In this document: in pieces, positions 1 to 10,346 of the stretch | How the letters are laid out: every line of letters starts with the position of its first letter | Position numbering within the stretch: position 1 is the stretch's first letter | Assembly: GCA_964036315.1 (NCBI GenBank) | Contig: OZ038480.1 | Span: 13,800,805-13,864,804, forward strand | Reading direction: 5' to 3' | Origin: Acanthosepion esculentum | Taxonomy: Eukaryota; Mollusca; Cephalopoda; Sepiida; Sepiidae | Length of the DNA stretch: 64,000 nucleotides | Made by a program: the position numbers and the translations under genes | Notes under the pieces: generated by a model | Told to the model about the DNA's origin: nothing | Database searches by the model: none | The model's input: only the letters and a program-made list of their open reading frames with translations

Positions 1-138
1 TTCTAGTTCCACGTGCCATGTTTAATTCATGTCAATTATCAGTTATCTCCTGTTAATTCCCCTCTCCAAGTTCTCCAGCGCCTTAACCAGGTATTGGATC
101 TAACCAACGTCTTTATCAACTGTGCCATGTGTCTTTAA
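1..138 (-). mobile_element. SINE-A, tRNA-derived SINE, cut by window edge
   Basis: This is the head and body of SINE-A read on the minus strand. The 5' end is near 138 (ACACATGGCACAGTTGATAA, a box A-like segment), followed by a shortened box B region and the body ending in the conserved CATGGCACGTGGAACTAG. About 25 bp of the tRNA-like module around box B appear deleted compared with the copy at 36545. The element runs off the left edge of the window. It lies head to head with the plus-strand copy that follows. Confidence 0.7.
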
Positions 139-358
139 AGATAATTGACATCCACAAGACATGGCACGTGGTACTATAACAGACTACTCCAGCGAGCGAA
201 ATAAAGTGTTCAGTTCGACATTCCAGCCACCTGAAGAAGGCCAGAGCGTACAACGGCCAAAACGTTGTGACAAATATGGCAACAAAGAAGTGGAAAATAG
301 TCCGAATAATGTAAATAGTGTATATAATACCTCATCTCAGAAATATACATAGATACTG
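139..358 (+). mobile_element. SINE-A, headless copy with one tail unit
   Basis: The sequence starts inside the SINE-A body (GACATCC...GACATGGCACGTGG), continues through the hammerhead-like CTGAAGAAGGCC...GGCCAAAAC segment near 229-267 and ends with one copy of the 107-bp tail unit (TAATACCTCATCTCAGAAAT). The tRNA-derived promoter is missing, so this is a 5' truncated copy. The short ORFs here are chance reading frames shared by every copy of the repeat. Confidence 0.7.
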
Positions 359-720
359 AAGCAATTCTTTTTGGTCCTATTCTTAATTGAATTTCACATG
401 TGTGCTTGTAGATGTAAATACTGCGCAAAGGGCGTAATGTGTATCGAGTTCGATTTGCTAGCCTGGCTCGTTGTTTTTGCTTTCGTACAAAAATGATAGG
501 AGTCAACTTCTTGTCTCATCTTCCCTCAACCAACAACGTGACGGGGTGTAATAATAATGGCGGAGTTAACTCTCCACCTTAATTTGATAAACAGACGATG
601 AGAAGGAATCCAGAACCGGTTGTGCTTGAGACTCGCATCTATGCCCCATAAGAACTTAGTATGTGAAAATCGCAGCAGTGACTCAATGGCACTATACTCC
701 AAAGGGTACTCTACAGTGTT
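359..720. other. No recognisable feature
   Basis: About 360 bp of non-repetitive-looking sequence. ORFs on either strand are short and show no domain. It ends at the first TA/TG microsatellite. Confidence 0.4.
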
Positions 721-721
721 A

Positions 722-792
<71 letters not shown>

Positions 793-828
793 CGCGTGCG
801 TGTGCATGCGTGTGCACTCTACTCATTA

Positions 829-899
<71 letters not shown>

Positions 900-1019
900 A
901 TGGTTATGCTGGCCGAAATTAGGCCAGGAACCAATTGAGATAATAAAACATAAAATATTAATATACAACCGTGTTTGTCTGAAAATTTTTATTTTTCAAT
1001 ATTTTTTATTGTTCATAAC

Positions 1020-1080
<61 letters not shown>
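721..1080. repeat. Compound TA/TG microsatellite block
   Basis: Three dinucleotide blocks: (TA)n then (TG)n at 723-800, (TA)n at 833-897, and (TA)n then (TG)n at 1020-1081. Between them is about 120 bp of AT-rich sequence. All ORFs across the block are dipeptide repeats without meaning. Confidence 0.95.
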
Positions 1081-1082
<2 letters not shown>

Positions 1083-1250
1083 GACCAAATGTCCGTCGGC
1101 CAAATGTCTGTCGGTTAAAATGTCCATCAGCCCAATGTCTCTCGGCCACATGTCCGTTGGTAAAATGTCCGTCGACCAAATGTCTGACGGCCAAAATCTC
1201 TGTCAGCCAAATGTCCGTCGGCCAAAATCTCTGCCGGCCAAATGTCCAGC
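1081..1250 (+). repeat. About 15-17 bp minisatellite
   Basis: Around eleven diverged copies of a unit close to GTCGGCCAAATGTCC, with units of 14 to 17 bp. It begins directly at the end of the TG microsatellite. Read as protein it gives meaningless K/C/S-rich repeats in every frame. Confidence 0.85.
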
Positions 1251-1860
1251 CACGAACAAGACTTGGATGCCATCTAATGTAGACAGTTACTGAATGATGT
1301 TTTGTGTAGACATAAGAGGAGGAAGTAAGTGCGAATTATGACGAAATATAGGATAGATAACGTTAACTTGAGGTGACTTGTGGATAGTTGTTGCAATCAG
1401 GGAGGTATCCTGTCGGGAGTCCTCTTCCACAAAGCAGAGGTTCTAGAGAAAAAACTGCGCGAGTAGAAGCCTCTTCATATTTAGCGGAATACGAATAGAT
1501 GGCTATAATTCGACCCAGTCTACGTGATATGGAGAGTCCTTGAGGTAAATGTTTGAACTAGTGGAACTAGAGAATGTAGCTCTTTTGACCAGTTGCCCCG
1601 AAAATAGCGATGAAGTAGTGATAGCTCTGCAAAAGGGACTGTGGCGTAGAGAAATGCTTAATCGCCCACAAGGCCACGTAAGTGATTTTGAACTTTGTCA
1701 TGGTTAAGTGAGCATTGAGTAACTCCAGCACAGATATGGCAACAATAATCCGTTTTTGGTCTGATCTGACATTGCAAATGGCAGAGCAGTGCAGGAGATA
1801 TCAGCTACTTACCAGAAAGTACCGACCATTCTACCATCATCTTCAGCGATAGGTCGTATT
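1251..1860. other. Low-copy-looking spacer
   Basis: About 600 bp of mixed composition with no long ORF, no tRNA-like box pair and no tandem repeat that I can see. It leads into a LINE fragment, so it may be its decayed upstream part. Confidence 0.3.
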
Positions 1861-1861
1861 T

Positions 1862-1983
1862 ATGAGTTCTATTTGATGTCGATTTAAAATCTAACATTCG
1901 TCCGTGCATTGAATATTGCTACCTTATTTCGTCTCGTCACCCTGCTATATATCTTGAGATCCTCGACAAAATGCCCCAAAATG
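1862..1983 (+). pseudogene. LINE C-terminal fragment (jockey/CR1-like)
   Basis: Translation in one frame across about 1889-1975 gives IRPCIEYCYLISSRHPAIYL followed by EILDKMP. This resembles the region just after the reverse transcriptase in jockey/CR1-type non-LTR elements (pattern IRPxxEY...W...P...L..L...Q). It has no start, no catalytic motif and is only about 35 residues long, so it is a remnant. The next bases enter the SINE-A array. Confidence 0.5.
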
Positions 1984-1994
1984 GTCAGTAATGA

Positions 1995-3265
1995 TATCGA
2001 TATCTGTCTATATCTCTGAGATGAGGTATTATGATTACTTGCATTATTTGCATTATTGGGAGTGATATACTCATCTTCATTGCCATATTCACATCGTTTC
2101 GGCCTATATATCTCTGAGATGAGGTATTATGATTACTTGCATTATTTACATTATTCGGAATATTATCCTCGTCTTCATTGCATATTCACAATGTTTCGGC
2201 CTCTATATCTCCGAGACGAAGTATTACGATTACTTGCATTTTTTACATTATTCTGATTGTTATCCTCATCTTCATTGCATATTTACAGTGTTTCGGCCTC
2301 TATATCTCTGAGATGAGGTATTACGATTACTTGCATTATTTACATTATTCGGACTGTTATCCTCATCTTCATTGCATATTCACAGTGTTTCGGCCTCTAT
2401 ATCTCTGAGATGAGGTATTATGATTACTTGCATCATTTACATTATTCTGACTGTTATCCTCATCTTCATTGCCATATTCACAACGTTTCGGTCGTTGTGC
2501 GCACTGTCCTTCTTCAGTATCTGTCTACATCTCTGAGAAGAGGTATTACGATTACTTGCATTATTTACATTATTTGGATTGTTATCCACATGTTCATTGC
2601 CATATTCACAACGTTTCGGCCGTTGTACGCCCCGGCCTCCATCAATTGATTAGAATTTCGAACCGAACCCTTTATTCCGTCCACGTGGGTAGATTGTTCT
2701 AGTTCCACGTGCCATGCCTTCATTATCTGTCTCTATATCTCTCTATATCTCTGAGATATTATGATTACTTGTATTATTTACATTATTCGGACTGCTCTCC
2801 ACATCTTCATTGCATAATTCACAACGTTTCGGTCGTTGTCCGCTCCTGTTTTCTTCAGGTGACTGAAATCTTGAACCGTATCCTTTATTTCGTCCACCGG
2901 GGTGGGGGATAATGTTCTAGTTCCACGTGCTATGGCTTCAATATCTCTCTATATATCTGTCTATATCTCTGAGATAAGGTATTATGATTACTTGCATTAT
3001 TTACATTATTCGGGCTGTTACCCTTATCTTCATTGCCATATTCACAACGACTCAGCCGTTGTACTCTCCCGCCTTCTCTAGGTGATTGGAATTTTGAACC
3101 GAATCCTTTATTTCGTCCACCGGGGGAGATTGGTCTAGTTCCACGTGCCATGCATCTTCCGGATGTCTCAGTTATTTACCGTTTACTCAACTTCCCAAGA
3201 TTCGGTTCGCCACAGCTGTGGCCTGGTATTGAACTCACAACTCTTTAGGTCTAGTCACTGGACCA
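1995..3265 (-). mobile_element. Old SINE-A subfamily with 97-bp tail array
   Basis: On the minus strand a SINE-A head lies at 3265-3160 (box B-like GTGAGTTCAATACCAGGCC), followed by three body segments (ends near 3152, 2934 and 2716) and at least five tail units between 1995 and 2600. The spacing of the GAGATGAGG anchor (2021, 2119, 2216, 2313, 2410) gives a 97-98 bp period. Younger copies elsewhere have 107 bp. Body plus tail was itself amplified here, giving composite units of about 218 bp. The reading frames over the array change from unit to unit and are not coding. Confidence 0.75.
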
Positions 3266-3324
3266 CAAGACTCAGTGGATAAAGACGTTGGTTAGATCCA
3301 GTGACTAGACCCAAAGCACAATAA
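3266..3324 (+). mobile_element. SINE-A tRNA-like head fragment
   Basis: ACTCAGTGGATAAAGACGTT followed by GGTTAGATCCAGTGAC matches the SINE-A head at 36556, but on the plus strand. It directly abuts the minus-strand head of the previous element, giving a head-to-head junction like the one at position 138. Confidence 0.6.
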
Positions 3325-3339
3325 TATATAAGATGACAT

Positions 3340-3453
3340 TATGCGTGAGCACACACACACACATACATCCGCACATACATACATACATACATGCATACAC
3401 ATGCATATATGCATACATATACATACTCAAAAACTAACAAACAAGGTAATAGC

Positions 3454-3544
<91 letters not shown>

Positions 3545-3590
3545 CATAGAGAGAGAAAGAGAGAGAGAGAGAGAGAATTTTGCTCAAAGG
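3340..3590. repeat. CA, CATA, CT, TA and GA microsatellites
   Basis: Ordered tracts: (CA)n at 3350-3364, (CATA)n-like to 3425, (CT)n at 3455-3484, (TA)n at 3485-3538, and GA-rich sequence to 3576. The CT and GA flanks are near mirror-complementary around the TA core. Confidence 0.9.
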
Positions 3591-3689
3591 AAAAGGCGCA
3601 TTTTACGACATTTACAACATGACATATCACTTCATAAAATAGTTCTTCATTTATAAGTTGTCATAATTTTTCTTCACCGCCTTGCAGGC

Positions 3690-4085
3690 TGGGGTTATTA
3701 ACCCACAAAAAACTGAACGAAAAGGATTTTCGTATGATTTGTCTTCATGAGTTCAAACATGGACGAAACGCTACCAGAAATACAGGAAACATCAACCAGT
3801 CATTTGGCCAAAGAGTTGGTTGGACAGGTTTCAGCAAAGAGATAAGAGACTTAAAGGTCAGGACCGTCCAAGAATAATGACGATGACACACTGAGCTTTT
3901 TCAAGAATTTATTGAGTCCAAGAATAATGGTTTTTTCCAGAAGAGGCAAAAAATGACATTTTTACGCGTTGCACGAAGTTCGTTCAATTACAAGGAACAC
4001 ACTTTGATTATTTCTCCTGCTTGTTTTTTAAGTTAAAAAAATGTCTATCTTTATAAAAACGCCATTACTTTCTGAACTAATTATT
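3690..4085 (+). pseudogene. mariner transposase N-terminal relic
   Basis: Around 3718-3880 one frame reads EKDFRMICLHEFKHGRNATR then NTGNINQSFGQRV. This fits the N-terminal paired-like helix-turn-helix of mariner transposases (pattern ...LLYEFKLGHxAxEAxRNIN..FG). A frameshift follows and the catalytic domain is missing. The segment ends with AACGCCATTACTTTCTGAAC near 4061-4078, which resembles the mariner end repeated at 55.5-55.8 kb. I read it as an internally deleted mariner copy. Confidence 0.55.
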
Positions 4086-4112
4086 ATGTCTATATAAATA
4101 ACTTATATAAAA

Positions 4113-4182
<70 letters not shown>

Positions 4183-4289
4183 GAAATCTTTTGACCATTC
4201 AGGTCTGTAAATGTAATGAATACTGTTTCATCAAAAGAACAGAGCATTTACTCAAATAAGTGTATCCATAAAAAATAACGTATAAACAG

Positions 4290-4293
<4 letters not shown>
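4183..4293 (+). mobile_element. SINE-E body, headless
   Basis: Matches the 3' body of the tRNA-Ser-derived SINE at 44805 (ACCATTCAGGTCTGTAAATG, later AACAGAGCATTTACTCAAAT, then a (TA)n tail at 4294). The promoter part is replaced by the (TA)n tract at 4118-4182. This is a 5' truncated insertion. Confidence 0.65.
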
Positions 4294-4332
<39 letters not shown>

Positions 4333-4500
4333 AATATGCTGTGCACTTCAATTTATATTACAATAAATAAATAAGTTGCATTAACCTACGAATCACTCGA
4401 TGAATGTTATGATCCTTGTTTTTAATAATTATAAGCTGTATAAGGTCATTTTTTAATACACAAGTACTTTCAACTGTATATTCAGTCATCCTCAGGCATG
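4294..4500 (-). mobile_element. PLE-like 3' terminus ending in (TA)n
   Basis: Read on the minus strand the segment starts with a hammerhead-like module at 4499-4458, runs about 130 bp and ends in the (TA)n tract at 4330-4294. A diverged relative is at about 12150-12250. The layout (ribozyme-like module, short AT-rich stretch, TA tail) is that of the Penelope-like tails elsewhere in the window. No coding part is attached. Confidence 0.45.
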
Positions 4501-4845
4501 GCAATTATTTTGTTTTTAATAAAATTCATGTAGCACAGAGACGAAAAAATTAAATGCGAATAGAAATATGTTTTGTTTTTGTTTTTTAATGTGTTATTGT
4601 TAACTGATAAAAACTTTTGGAGCGTGCAGTCGCAATGCTAAGGTTGAATTTTTTGGAAAATTTAAGAGAGTGCGTTTTTTACTAATATAGTAATTTGAGA
4701 ATGTTTTAGTTGTAGGAGTTTTCAGTCAATGTGGCATGAACTAAATTGTTCAATAAAAAGAGGAATTTCCCAGTTGTTATTCCGAAAATTTGCACGTTGG
4801 TTCAGTTCTTTTAATTCAAATATGTGGTGCAATTCAATTTATATT

Positions 4846-4850
<5 letters not shown>
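4340..4850. other. AT-rich spacer around PLE-like tail
   Basis: Apart from the ribozyme-like module at 4458-4499, no feature is visible. ORFs are short. The right end (4725-4850) leads into a (CA)n tract. Confidence 0.4.
4458..4499 (-). ncRNA. Hammerhead-like motif
   Basis: Minus strand, 5' to 3': AUGC, core CUGAGGA (position 7 may be any base in hammerheads), one extra U, stem II GACUG/CAGUU closing an AAUAUA loop, GAAA, then AGUACU, which is a perfect self-complement, then U as the possible cleavage base, then GUGU. AUGC and GUGU can form a four-pair stem I with two G-U pairs. The extra nucleotide between the core and stem II departs from the canonical motif, so activity is uncertain. Confidence 0.45.
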
Positions 4851-4901
<51 letters not shown>

Positions 4902-5005
4902 GCACATATATATATATACAGACGCACACATATATATACGTACACATATATATTTATATCATTAACTTTACTAATCTACTTTTTGTATGAATGATTTATT
5001 GTGAT

Positions 5006-5091
<86 letters not shown>
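4851..5091. repeat. (CA)n, (TA)n and (TG)n tracts
   Basis: (CA)n at 4852-4898, then TA-rich, about 60 bp of unique sequence, then (TA)n at 5010-5040 and (TG)n at 5041-5090. The TG tract directly borders the PLE relic. Confidence 0.95.
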
Positions 5092-5092
<1 letters not shown>

Positions 5093-6190
5093 AAAAAATA
5101 AACTCCCATTCTTAGAAATTCTCGTAGAATACAGTAATAACAATTTAACACCTCATTCTATAAAAAAACACTCTTGATACCTTAACTGCAAGTTTGGGTG
5201 GCTACTCGGATACAAAATCCCAGTGATAAAACACTTCCTAAAAAGAGCACACCAGAATTCATTCTCTTGTCTACTCTTCCTTAAAGAACTCAACAATGCA
5301 AAACAGGCATTAGTTAACAATGTCTTCCCTACCTAACGTATAGATCACCAAATTAGACTATTTCTTCCGAAAAAAACAACTATGATAGTAAATACACAGT
5401 CAAAATAACATATTTTCTACAAAAACCAAATTACAAACAAGACGAACCTTCACTTAGAAATATCATAAAGAAATACACTACCCCAACTGATCCGAACAAA
5501 AACCTCAAATTAATTATCTGATCGACTACAAAAAAATTTCAAACAGCTAACCTTATTCTACAAAATAAGAACACCTATCAAAATTACAACGAATGAATAT
5601 TATTTATGAGTTCAAATGTCCCTTAAGGAACTATGTTCCTGATTAAACCGAATTCATAAATAATTGCATCGGTCACACGACTACATGCCTATCCGGACGC
5701 CTCATGTTACACCTGTCTGAACACAGCTCTATGTGAACCATTTAAACATACACGAAAATCTACCAGACTCCGTTTTAAACCATAATAACTACATCCGCAT
5801 GTAAAAAAGATTAAAAATAATGGAATCCTTAATAATAAAAAAAAAAGACAACACTTAATAATATTAACTACGAACACGGCCACAATGTGCTGACTGTGTT
5901 CGGAAAATAAAGAATCCCTATAACTCTAGAAACATAAACACAACCCATACACCCAATTAAAAATCAAAAATAAAATCATCCTTGATAATGGCTAAACGTA
6001 TATCCGAAACCGCTCGAAATTACAGAGCATATGGACAGTTTCTCTGCACTCTATGTCCGGAAAGGCAAACACTTGTTCGAACACAAGACTATTTGAATAA
6101 AAAGCTTACTCGCAGTAATTTGTCTTTAATGAAACATGTATAAACGAAGGATTGCTGTCTAAATACACAATTTAAACGACGAACATTAAC
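5092..6190 (+). pseudogene. Penelope-like element: RT C-terminus, GIY-YIG, 3' end
   Basis: A plus-strand relic of a Penelope-like retroelement. The part after the reverse transcriptase is recognisable by comparison with the copy at 45061. Near 5608-5725 the frame reads EFKCPLRNYVPD, stop, then NNCIGHTTTCLSGRLMLHLS. This is the GIY-YIG endonuclease start (CPLxxC...YIGxT...LSxRLxxHL), with the YIG tyrosine changed to C. After the ORF end (TNTATM... near 5870-5900) follow about 90 bp and a ribozyme-like CUUGAUAAUGGC...CCGAAAC segment at 5981-6010, then a tail ending AAGGATTGCTGTCTAAATAC at 6145-6164. Several stops and frameshifts make it non-functional. PLEs normally encode RT plus GIY-YIG; only the last third is present. 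Confidence 0.75.
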
Positions 6191-6194
6191 TTTT

Positions 6195-6541
6195 TTTGTT
6201 ATATATACTCGCACGACTCTCCCGTCGTATGAGGGTAAAGCAGATCAGCCCGACCCCAGCACATGAGATTTGATTAGAGGGGTGAAGGTTTTGTGCAGAA
6301 GCATCAACCCTTTGTAGGGCCAAATACAGAGACCTGGTGCACTACGTGCCACTGAGTCCCCAAATGACCCTTCGCAGGTTTGAATCCAGAGTTGTCCCTC
6401 TCCTAGACCAGTTGGCATCCAAAGCTATAGAACCCAGTCTGTCCTGCTGAAGCGAGAAGAGGATTCACACTTTTCCCAAGGGTAACGTAAGTGACTGCAA
6501 TGGATTCGACAAGAATTCGGACTCGGCTCTCCGATTCCTCA
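6195..6541 (-). mobile_element. SINE-D, tRNA-derived SINE with LINE-type tail
   Basis: Read on the minus strand: degenerate box A lost into the TA tract at 6541, box B-like GAGTCCGAATTCTTGTCG near 6520, a body with GACTGGGTTCTATAGCTTTG near 6440, and a 3' end TTTACCCTCATACGACGGGA followed by GAGTCGTGCGAG and TATATA at 6200. It is about 70-75 percent similar by eye to the complete copy at 15772. The 3' end matches the zinc-finger LINE at 39972. Confidence 0.75.
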
Positions 6542-6544
6542 ATC

Positions 6545-7052
6545 AATATATATAAATACATATATATATACATATATATAAATACATATATAAATATATA
6601 AATATATATACATATATACATAAATATATATATACATATATATACATATATATATGGATATATGTGGATATAAATACATACATACATATATACAAATATA
6701 TATACAAATATATTTAAATATATATATATACATACATATTTATGAATATATATAAATACATTGATATACATATATATACATATATATATAAATACATATA
6801 TATATATATATATACATATATATACATATATATAAATACATATATATATACATATAAATACATGTATGCATACATATAAATACATATATATATAACCATA
6901 TATTCAAATATATGTATACGCATACATATATATATACATGTGTATACATGCATATATATATATTAATACATATATATATAAATACCTATATATATACATA
7001 TATATATGTATATATATGTATGTATATATATACAAATATATCCAAATATATT

Positions 7053-7101
<49 letters not shown>

Positions 7102-7135
7102 TCATATATATACATATATATACATATATAAATAA
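6545..7135. repeat. Degenerate TA/CATA-rich satellite
   Basis: About 590 bp of interrupted TATA/CATA/AATA repeats with no single clean period. It gives the long Y/I-rich ORFs on both strands, which are artefacts. Confidence 0.9.
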
Positions 7136-7138
7136 ATT

Positions 7139-7255
7139 TAAAGACATTTTTATGTTTAACATTCTTTTTATAGATACAAGTATTTAAGTAAATGCCCTGT
7201 TTATTAAATAGCATTTACCGGTCTGAATGTCCGAGAAATTTTCATACCATACATA

Positions 7256-7258
<3 letters not shown>
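7139..7258 (-). mobile_element. SINE-E body, headless
   Basis: On the minus strand it shows ATTCAGACCGGTAAATGCTA, then AACAGGGCATTTACTTAAAT and a tail running into the TA tract at 7135. Same family as 4183 and 44805. The tRNA-like part is missing and the outer side is (TA)n at 7259-7320. Confidence 0.65.
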
Positions 7259-7320
<62 letters not shown>

Positions 7321-7322
<2 letters not shown>

Positions 7323-8745
7323 TCGTGATCAAAAATTTAAGACCACGTGAAAATTTTTATAAGAGATTATTTGTCATGGATACATTATAAACTTTTTCTT
7401 ACTTAAGTTTACTAATTCTATAATCTAAAACGTCATGTAGACAAAAAATTATAATATCAATCAAATTATTCAGAAATGTACAATTTTATAAAATGAGGCG
7501 TTTTACACTTGGTCAAAATTATAAGTCCAGGGAGTATAAATTGTTAGATCTAGGGTAATTTCAATGTTTTTAGTTCAGTTAGAGATTAGCAATCACTGCG
7601 TAATGGTGTCACCATGCCTAAAGCAAGCAAACTTACCGACGTTGAGCGTGCTCGGATTCTAGATTTCCATAATCAAGGTTTATCACAGCGGGCAATTGCA
7701 GCTAAGGTAAATCGCAGTTAAACTGTGATTTGTAACTTTCTAAAGGTCAGTGTGAATTATGGAAACGCAAAGTCTACTGGTAGGTCCCAAAACATTGCTC
7801 CGGCATTGAGTAGGAGTATAAGACGGAATGTGAAATCCAGTGGACTTTCTTCTAGTCAAATTAAGGCAGCCACAGATGCTGATTGCAGTCCAGTAACAAT
7901 CAGATGACACTTACGACAAAAAGGCATGGTAAATAAAAAACGCAAACAAATTCCTCGGCTGCTTTCACGTCACAAATTGAACCGTTTAAGGTTTGGTCGT
8001 GAATACCAAACATGAGACATTGAAAAGTGGAAGAAATTCCTGTTTTCCGATGAGAAAAGAATTCCATCTAGATGGTCCTGATGGCTTCCAACGATATTGG
8101 CATAACAAAAACATGCGTCCTGAAATTTTCTCCACACGTCATAGTGGTGGAGGGTCCATAATGGTATGGGGTGCATTTTTAGCAGAGGGACGATGGAGCT
8201 CCAGGTGGTGCAGGGTTGTCAGACAGAGGCTGGTTATGTTAGCATGCTACAAAAAACATCGTTGGTGACGGAGGGCCATCGTTTCTGTGGGTATGGATGT
8301 TTATTCCAACAGGATAATGCTGCAATCCACGCTGCATGCCGGACCTTGACCTTTCTACAAGAAAATGGAGTCCATCTCTTGAGATCCTGCATGCTAACTA
8401 GACTTGAACCCAATTGAAAATGTTTGGGGATGGATGGCAAGAGATCTTTATCGAAATGGCAAACAATATTCAACAAAAAATGAACTTCTTGAAGCTATCT
8501 TCAGAAGTCATCAAAACCAGTGAAGGTAGAACTTCATTATAAAATTTGGTTGTTGAATGTTTTCGTACACTTTTTGTACAATTTCGTAGAATTTCTGTCT
8601 CTGGTCTTATAATTTTGATCAAGTGTAAAACACCTCATGTTATAAAAATGTCACTTTGTCAATAAAATGTTCGGATTATAACTTTTTGTCTAACCTTTTA
8701 AATTATAAAATTAGTAACCTTAAGTAAGAAATATTTAAAATATTA
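7321..8745 (+). mobile_element. Tc1-family transposon with IR/DR ends, dead
   Basis: Left inverted repeat about 7321-7540, right inverted repeat about 8560-8745. The reverse complement of the right end aligns with the left end over roughly 150 bp (TTCTTACTTAAG...TACTAATT near 7397 and 8717). The transposase-binding type motif occurs twice at the left end: outer GATCAAAAATTTAAGACCAC at 7327-7346 and inner GGTCAAAATTATAAGTCCAG at 7512-7531. The inner right copy is at about 8606-8628. The outermost right part is missing, apparently cut by the fold-back element starting at 8756. This is the IR/DR organisation known from Sleeping Beauty-like Tc1 elements. Confidence 0.8.
7614..8523 (+). pseudogene. 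Tc1-like transposase, multiply broken
   Basis: The start ATG at 7614 begins MPKASKLTDVERARILDFHN followed by QGLSQRAIAAKVNRS, a helix-turn-helix N-terminus typical of Tc1 transposases. In-frame stops occur at 7719-7721 and near 7904. The first catalytic D lies in FLFSDEKR (about 8036-8060), the second in LFQQDNAAIHAA (about 8301-8336), and the catalytic E in LDLNPIENVWGW (8399-8434, frame shifted from the previous part). Order and spacing fit the DD34E class. The end TGA at 8521 fits the usual length of about 340 codons. At least three stops and two frameshifts make it inactive. Confidence 0.8.
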
Positions 8746-8755
8746 AAATATATAT

Positions 8756-8897
8756 GAGTGAACATTGAAGTCAACACGTAGAGGCGACAGGCTGTTTCAT
8801 GCCAGACGCAATCGTCAGTCCACGTGGCCTGACGATTATCTTCTAGTATGAAACAGCCTGTCGCCTCTGACTTGAATGTTCACTTTTATATTTACAC
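8756..8897. mobile_element. HP1 fold-back element, both arms
   Basis: Inverted repeat with arms about 60 bp (GTGAACATTGAAGTCAACAC left, reverse complement right at 8870-8893). Each arm contains a hammerhead-like module: plus strand GUGGC, CUGACGA at 8829-8835, GAAA at 8850-8853, CAGCCUGUC ending at 8862, then GCC; minus strand core at 8818-8812, GAAA at 8798-8795, GUC at 8788-8786. Stem II of the minus arm is UGC/GCA. Sister copies are at 15446, 42160 and 51641. Confidence 0.7.
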
Positions 8898-8961
8898 ACG
8901 CTTTATCTCTCATATTGATCACCTTATCCCATAAATATAGCACACCTTAATACTATATTTC

Positions 8962-9070
<109 letters not shown>

Positions 9071-9119
9071 GTAAAGAACAATGAGTTTTATGATTCAGAG
9101 TTCTTAGCATATATTTTTA

Positions 9120-9628
9120 TCTTTAAAAACCAGGGCTCGATATAACAGTAGAGCATAATATTACAATTGTTTTGTTTTTGTATTTCGTTTTTCAAATATA
9201 TAATCATCCTAACATCGAAATTCCCATGTTTCAAAACTGAAGCTTCAATTTAAATTCTGTCATACAAATTTCCGTTCCATTATCAAGCGATGCTAAGAAA
9301 AACTTTTTAGAAATTGATTCACTTAATTTATAAGTACAAACAAATTTGATATTTTGAGATGTTGGGGTTAAGAAAAATTCCATCTTTTTATTTATTTTAG
9401 GTGTGTTAAGATTAAACTTATTTAGAAAACTCATGTATCTAATGCCTTGTAGCTAGCAAGTGTATCAAGTCAAGGTAGGGAATTTCTAAAAACTTATTCT
9501 TAGCATCGCTTAATAATGGAATGGAAGTTTGTATTTTCAGTTTAATTTATATAATTGAATTTAAATTGAAGTTTCAGTTTTGAAACATGAGAATTTCGGC
9601 CTTGTGATGATTATATATTAAAAAAACA

Positions 9629-9640
<12 letters not shown>
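9120..9640. repeat. Long imperfect inverted repeat
   Basis: The left arm (about 9170-9300: CATGTTTCAAAACTGAAGCT, TCAATTTAAATTC, later TTATCAAGCGATGCTAAG) is the reverse complement of the right arm (about 9497-9625: CTTAGCATCGCTTAATAATG, then GAATTTAAATTGAAG, TCAGTTTTGAAACATG). The spacer is about 190 bp. Arm sequence recurs at 40820-40960. No ORF. It is either a fold-back element or two copies of one repeat in opposite orientation. Confidence 0.65.
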
Positions 9641-9682
<42 letters not shown>

Positions 9683-9686
<4 letters not shown>

Positions 9687-9999
9687 AAACCTAATGAGCC
9701 AGACACACCTACCAAGGTTTCACTTAGGCAGATCTGCCTAAGTGAAACCTTGGTAGGTGTGTCTGGCTCATTAGGTTTGACTAGGTTTGCTCTACGCTTG
9801 TATTGAGCTCTTTAGTTAGTTGTTTACTCGTATCGGGGTTTTTTCTTTGGGCCTTGAACCTGTATCTGTGCGATTATTTTCGGCAGACTTTCATGTTCCT
9901 GGCTCTTTCTTTTTTTAAAACCTTCTTTTCCTTCGTGATTGATTTGGCTGTTGTTAAATCAAGAGTTCGAAGGTTTTTCGACACGAGTATAGTTACCTA

Positions 10000-10004
<5 letters not shown>
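9683..10004 (+). mobile_element. HP2 fold-back element, copy a
   Basis: Begins with a near-perfect palindrome at 9683-9782 (AGTCAAACCTAATGAGCCAG against CTGGCTCATTAGGTTTGACT), followed by about 220 bp of single-copy arm ending before the (TA)n tract at 10005. Copies b (47951) and c (51197) have the same plan. In this copy the ribozyme-like core has lost about six bases (CUGCCUAAGUGAAACC), unlike copy c. It is bounded by (TA)n on both sides. Confidence 0.7.
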
Positions 10005-10047
<43 letters not shown>

Positions 10048-10050
<3 letters not shown>

Positions 10051-10346
10051 AATGCGTTTTGTCCCTTGAGGAAATTTATCAAGTTAAATGCAATTATAGA
10101 TAGTTAAATCATACATTTCAGATGCATCAAGGAAGGTCTTCAGTGATGCACTGTTCTCATCGCCGATTTCGGGTTTCGCATCATATCGGCTCCATCAGAA
10201 ACACCGACCTGATTCTAGGTGAAACATGCCGACTCCTTGAAAGCGTCGTGCTACGCACCGCGACATTGCAAAAAACATATAGTTTTTATTTATACAGAGA
10301 AGTAAAGTCAAGGAACATAATCGTTAACTTTTTGAATCTTTAAATA
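10048..10346. other. Spacer, no recognised gene
   Basis: About 300 bp following a (TA)n tract. A 73-codon ORF at 10122-10343 has no domain that I recognise. Its first 50 codons come from a GC-richer stretch, but no start context or splice signals make it convincing. Confidence 0.35.
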
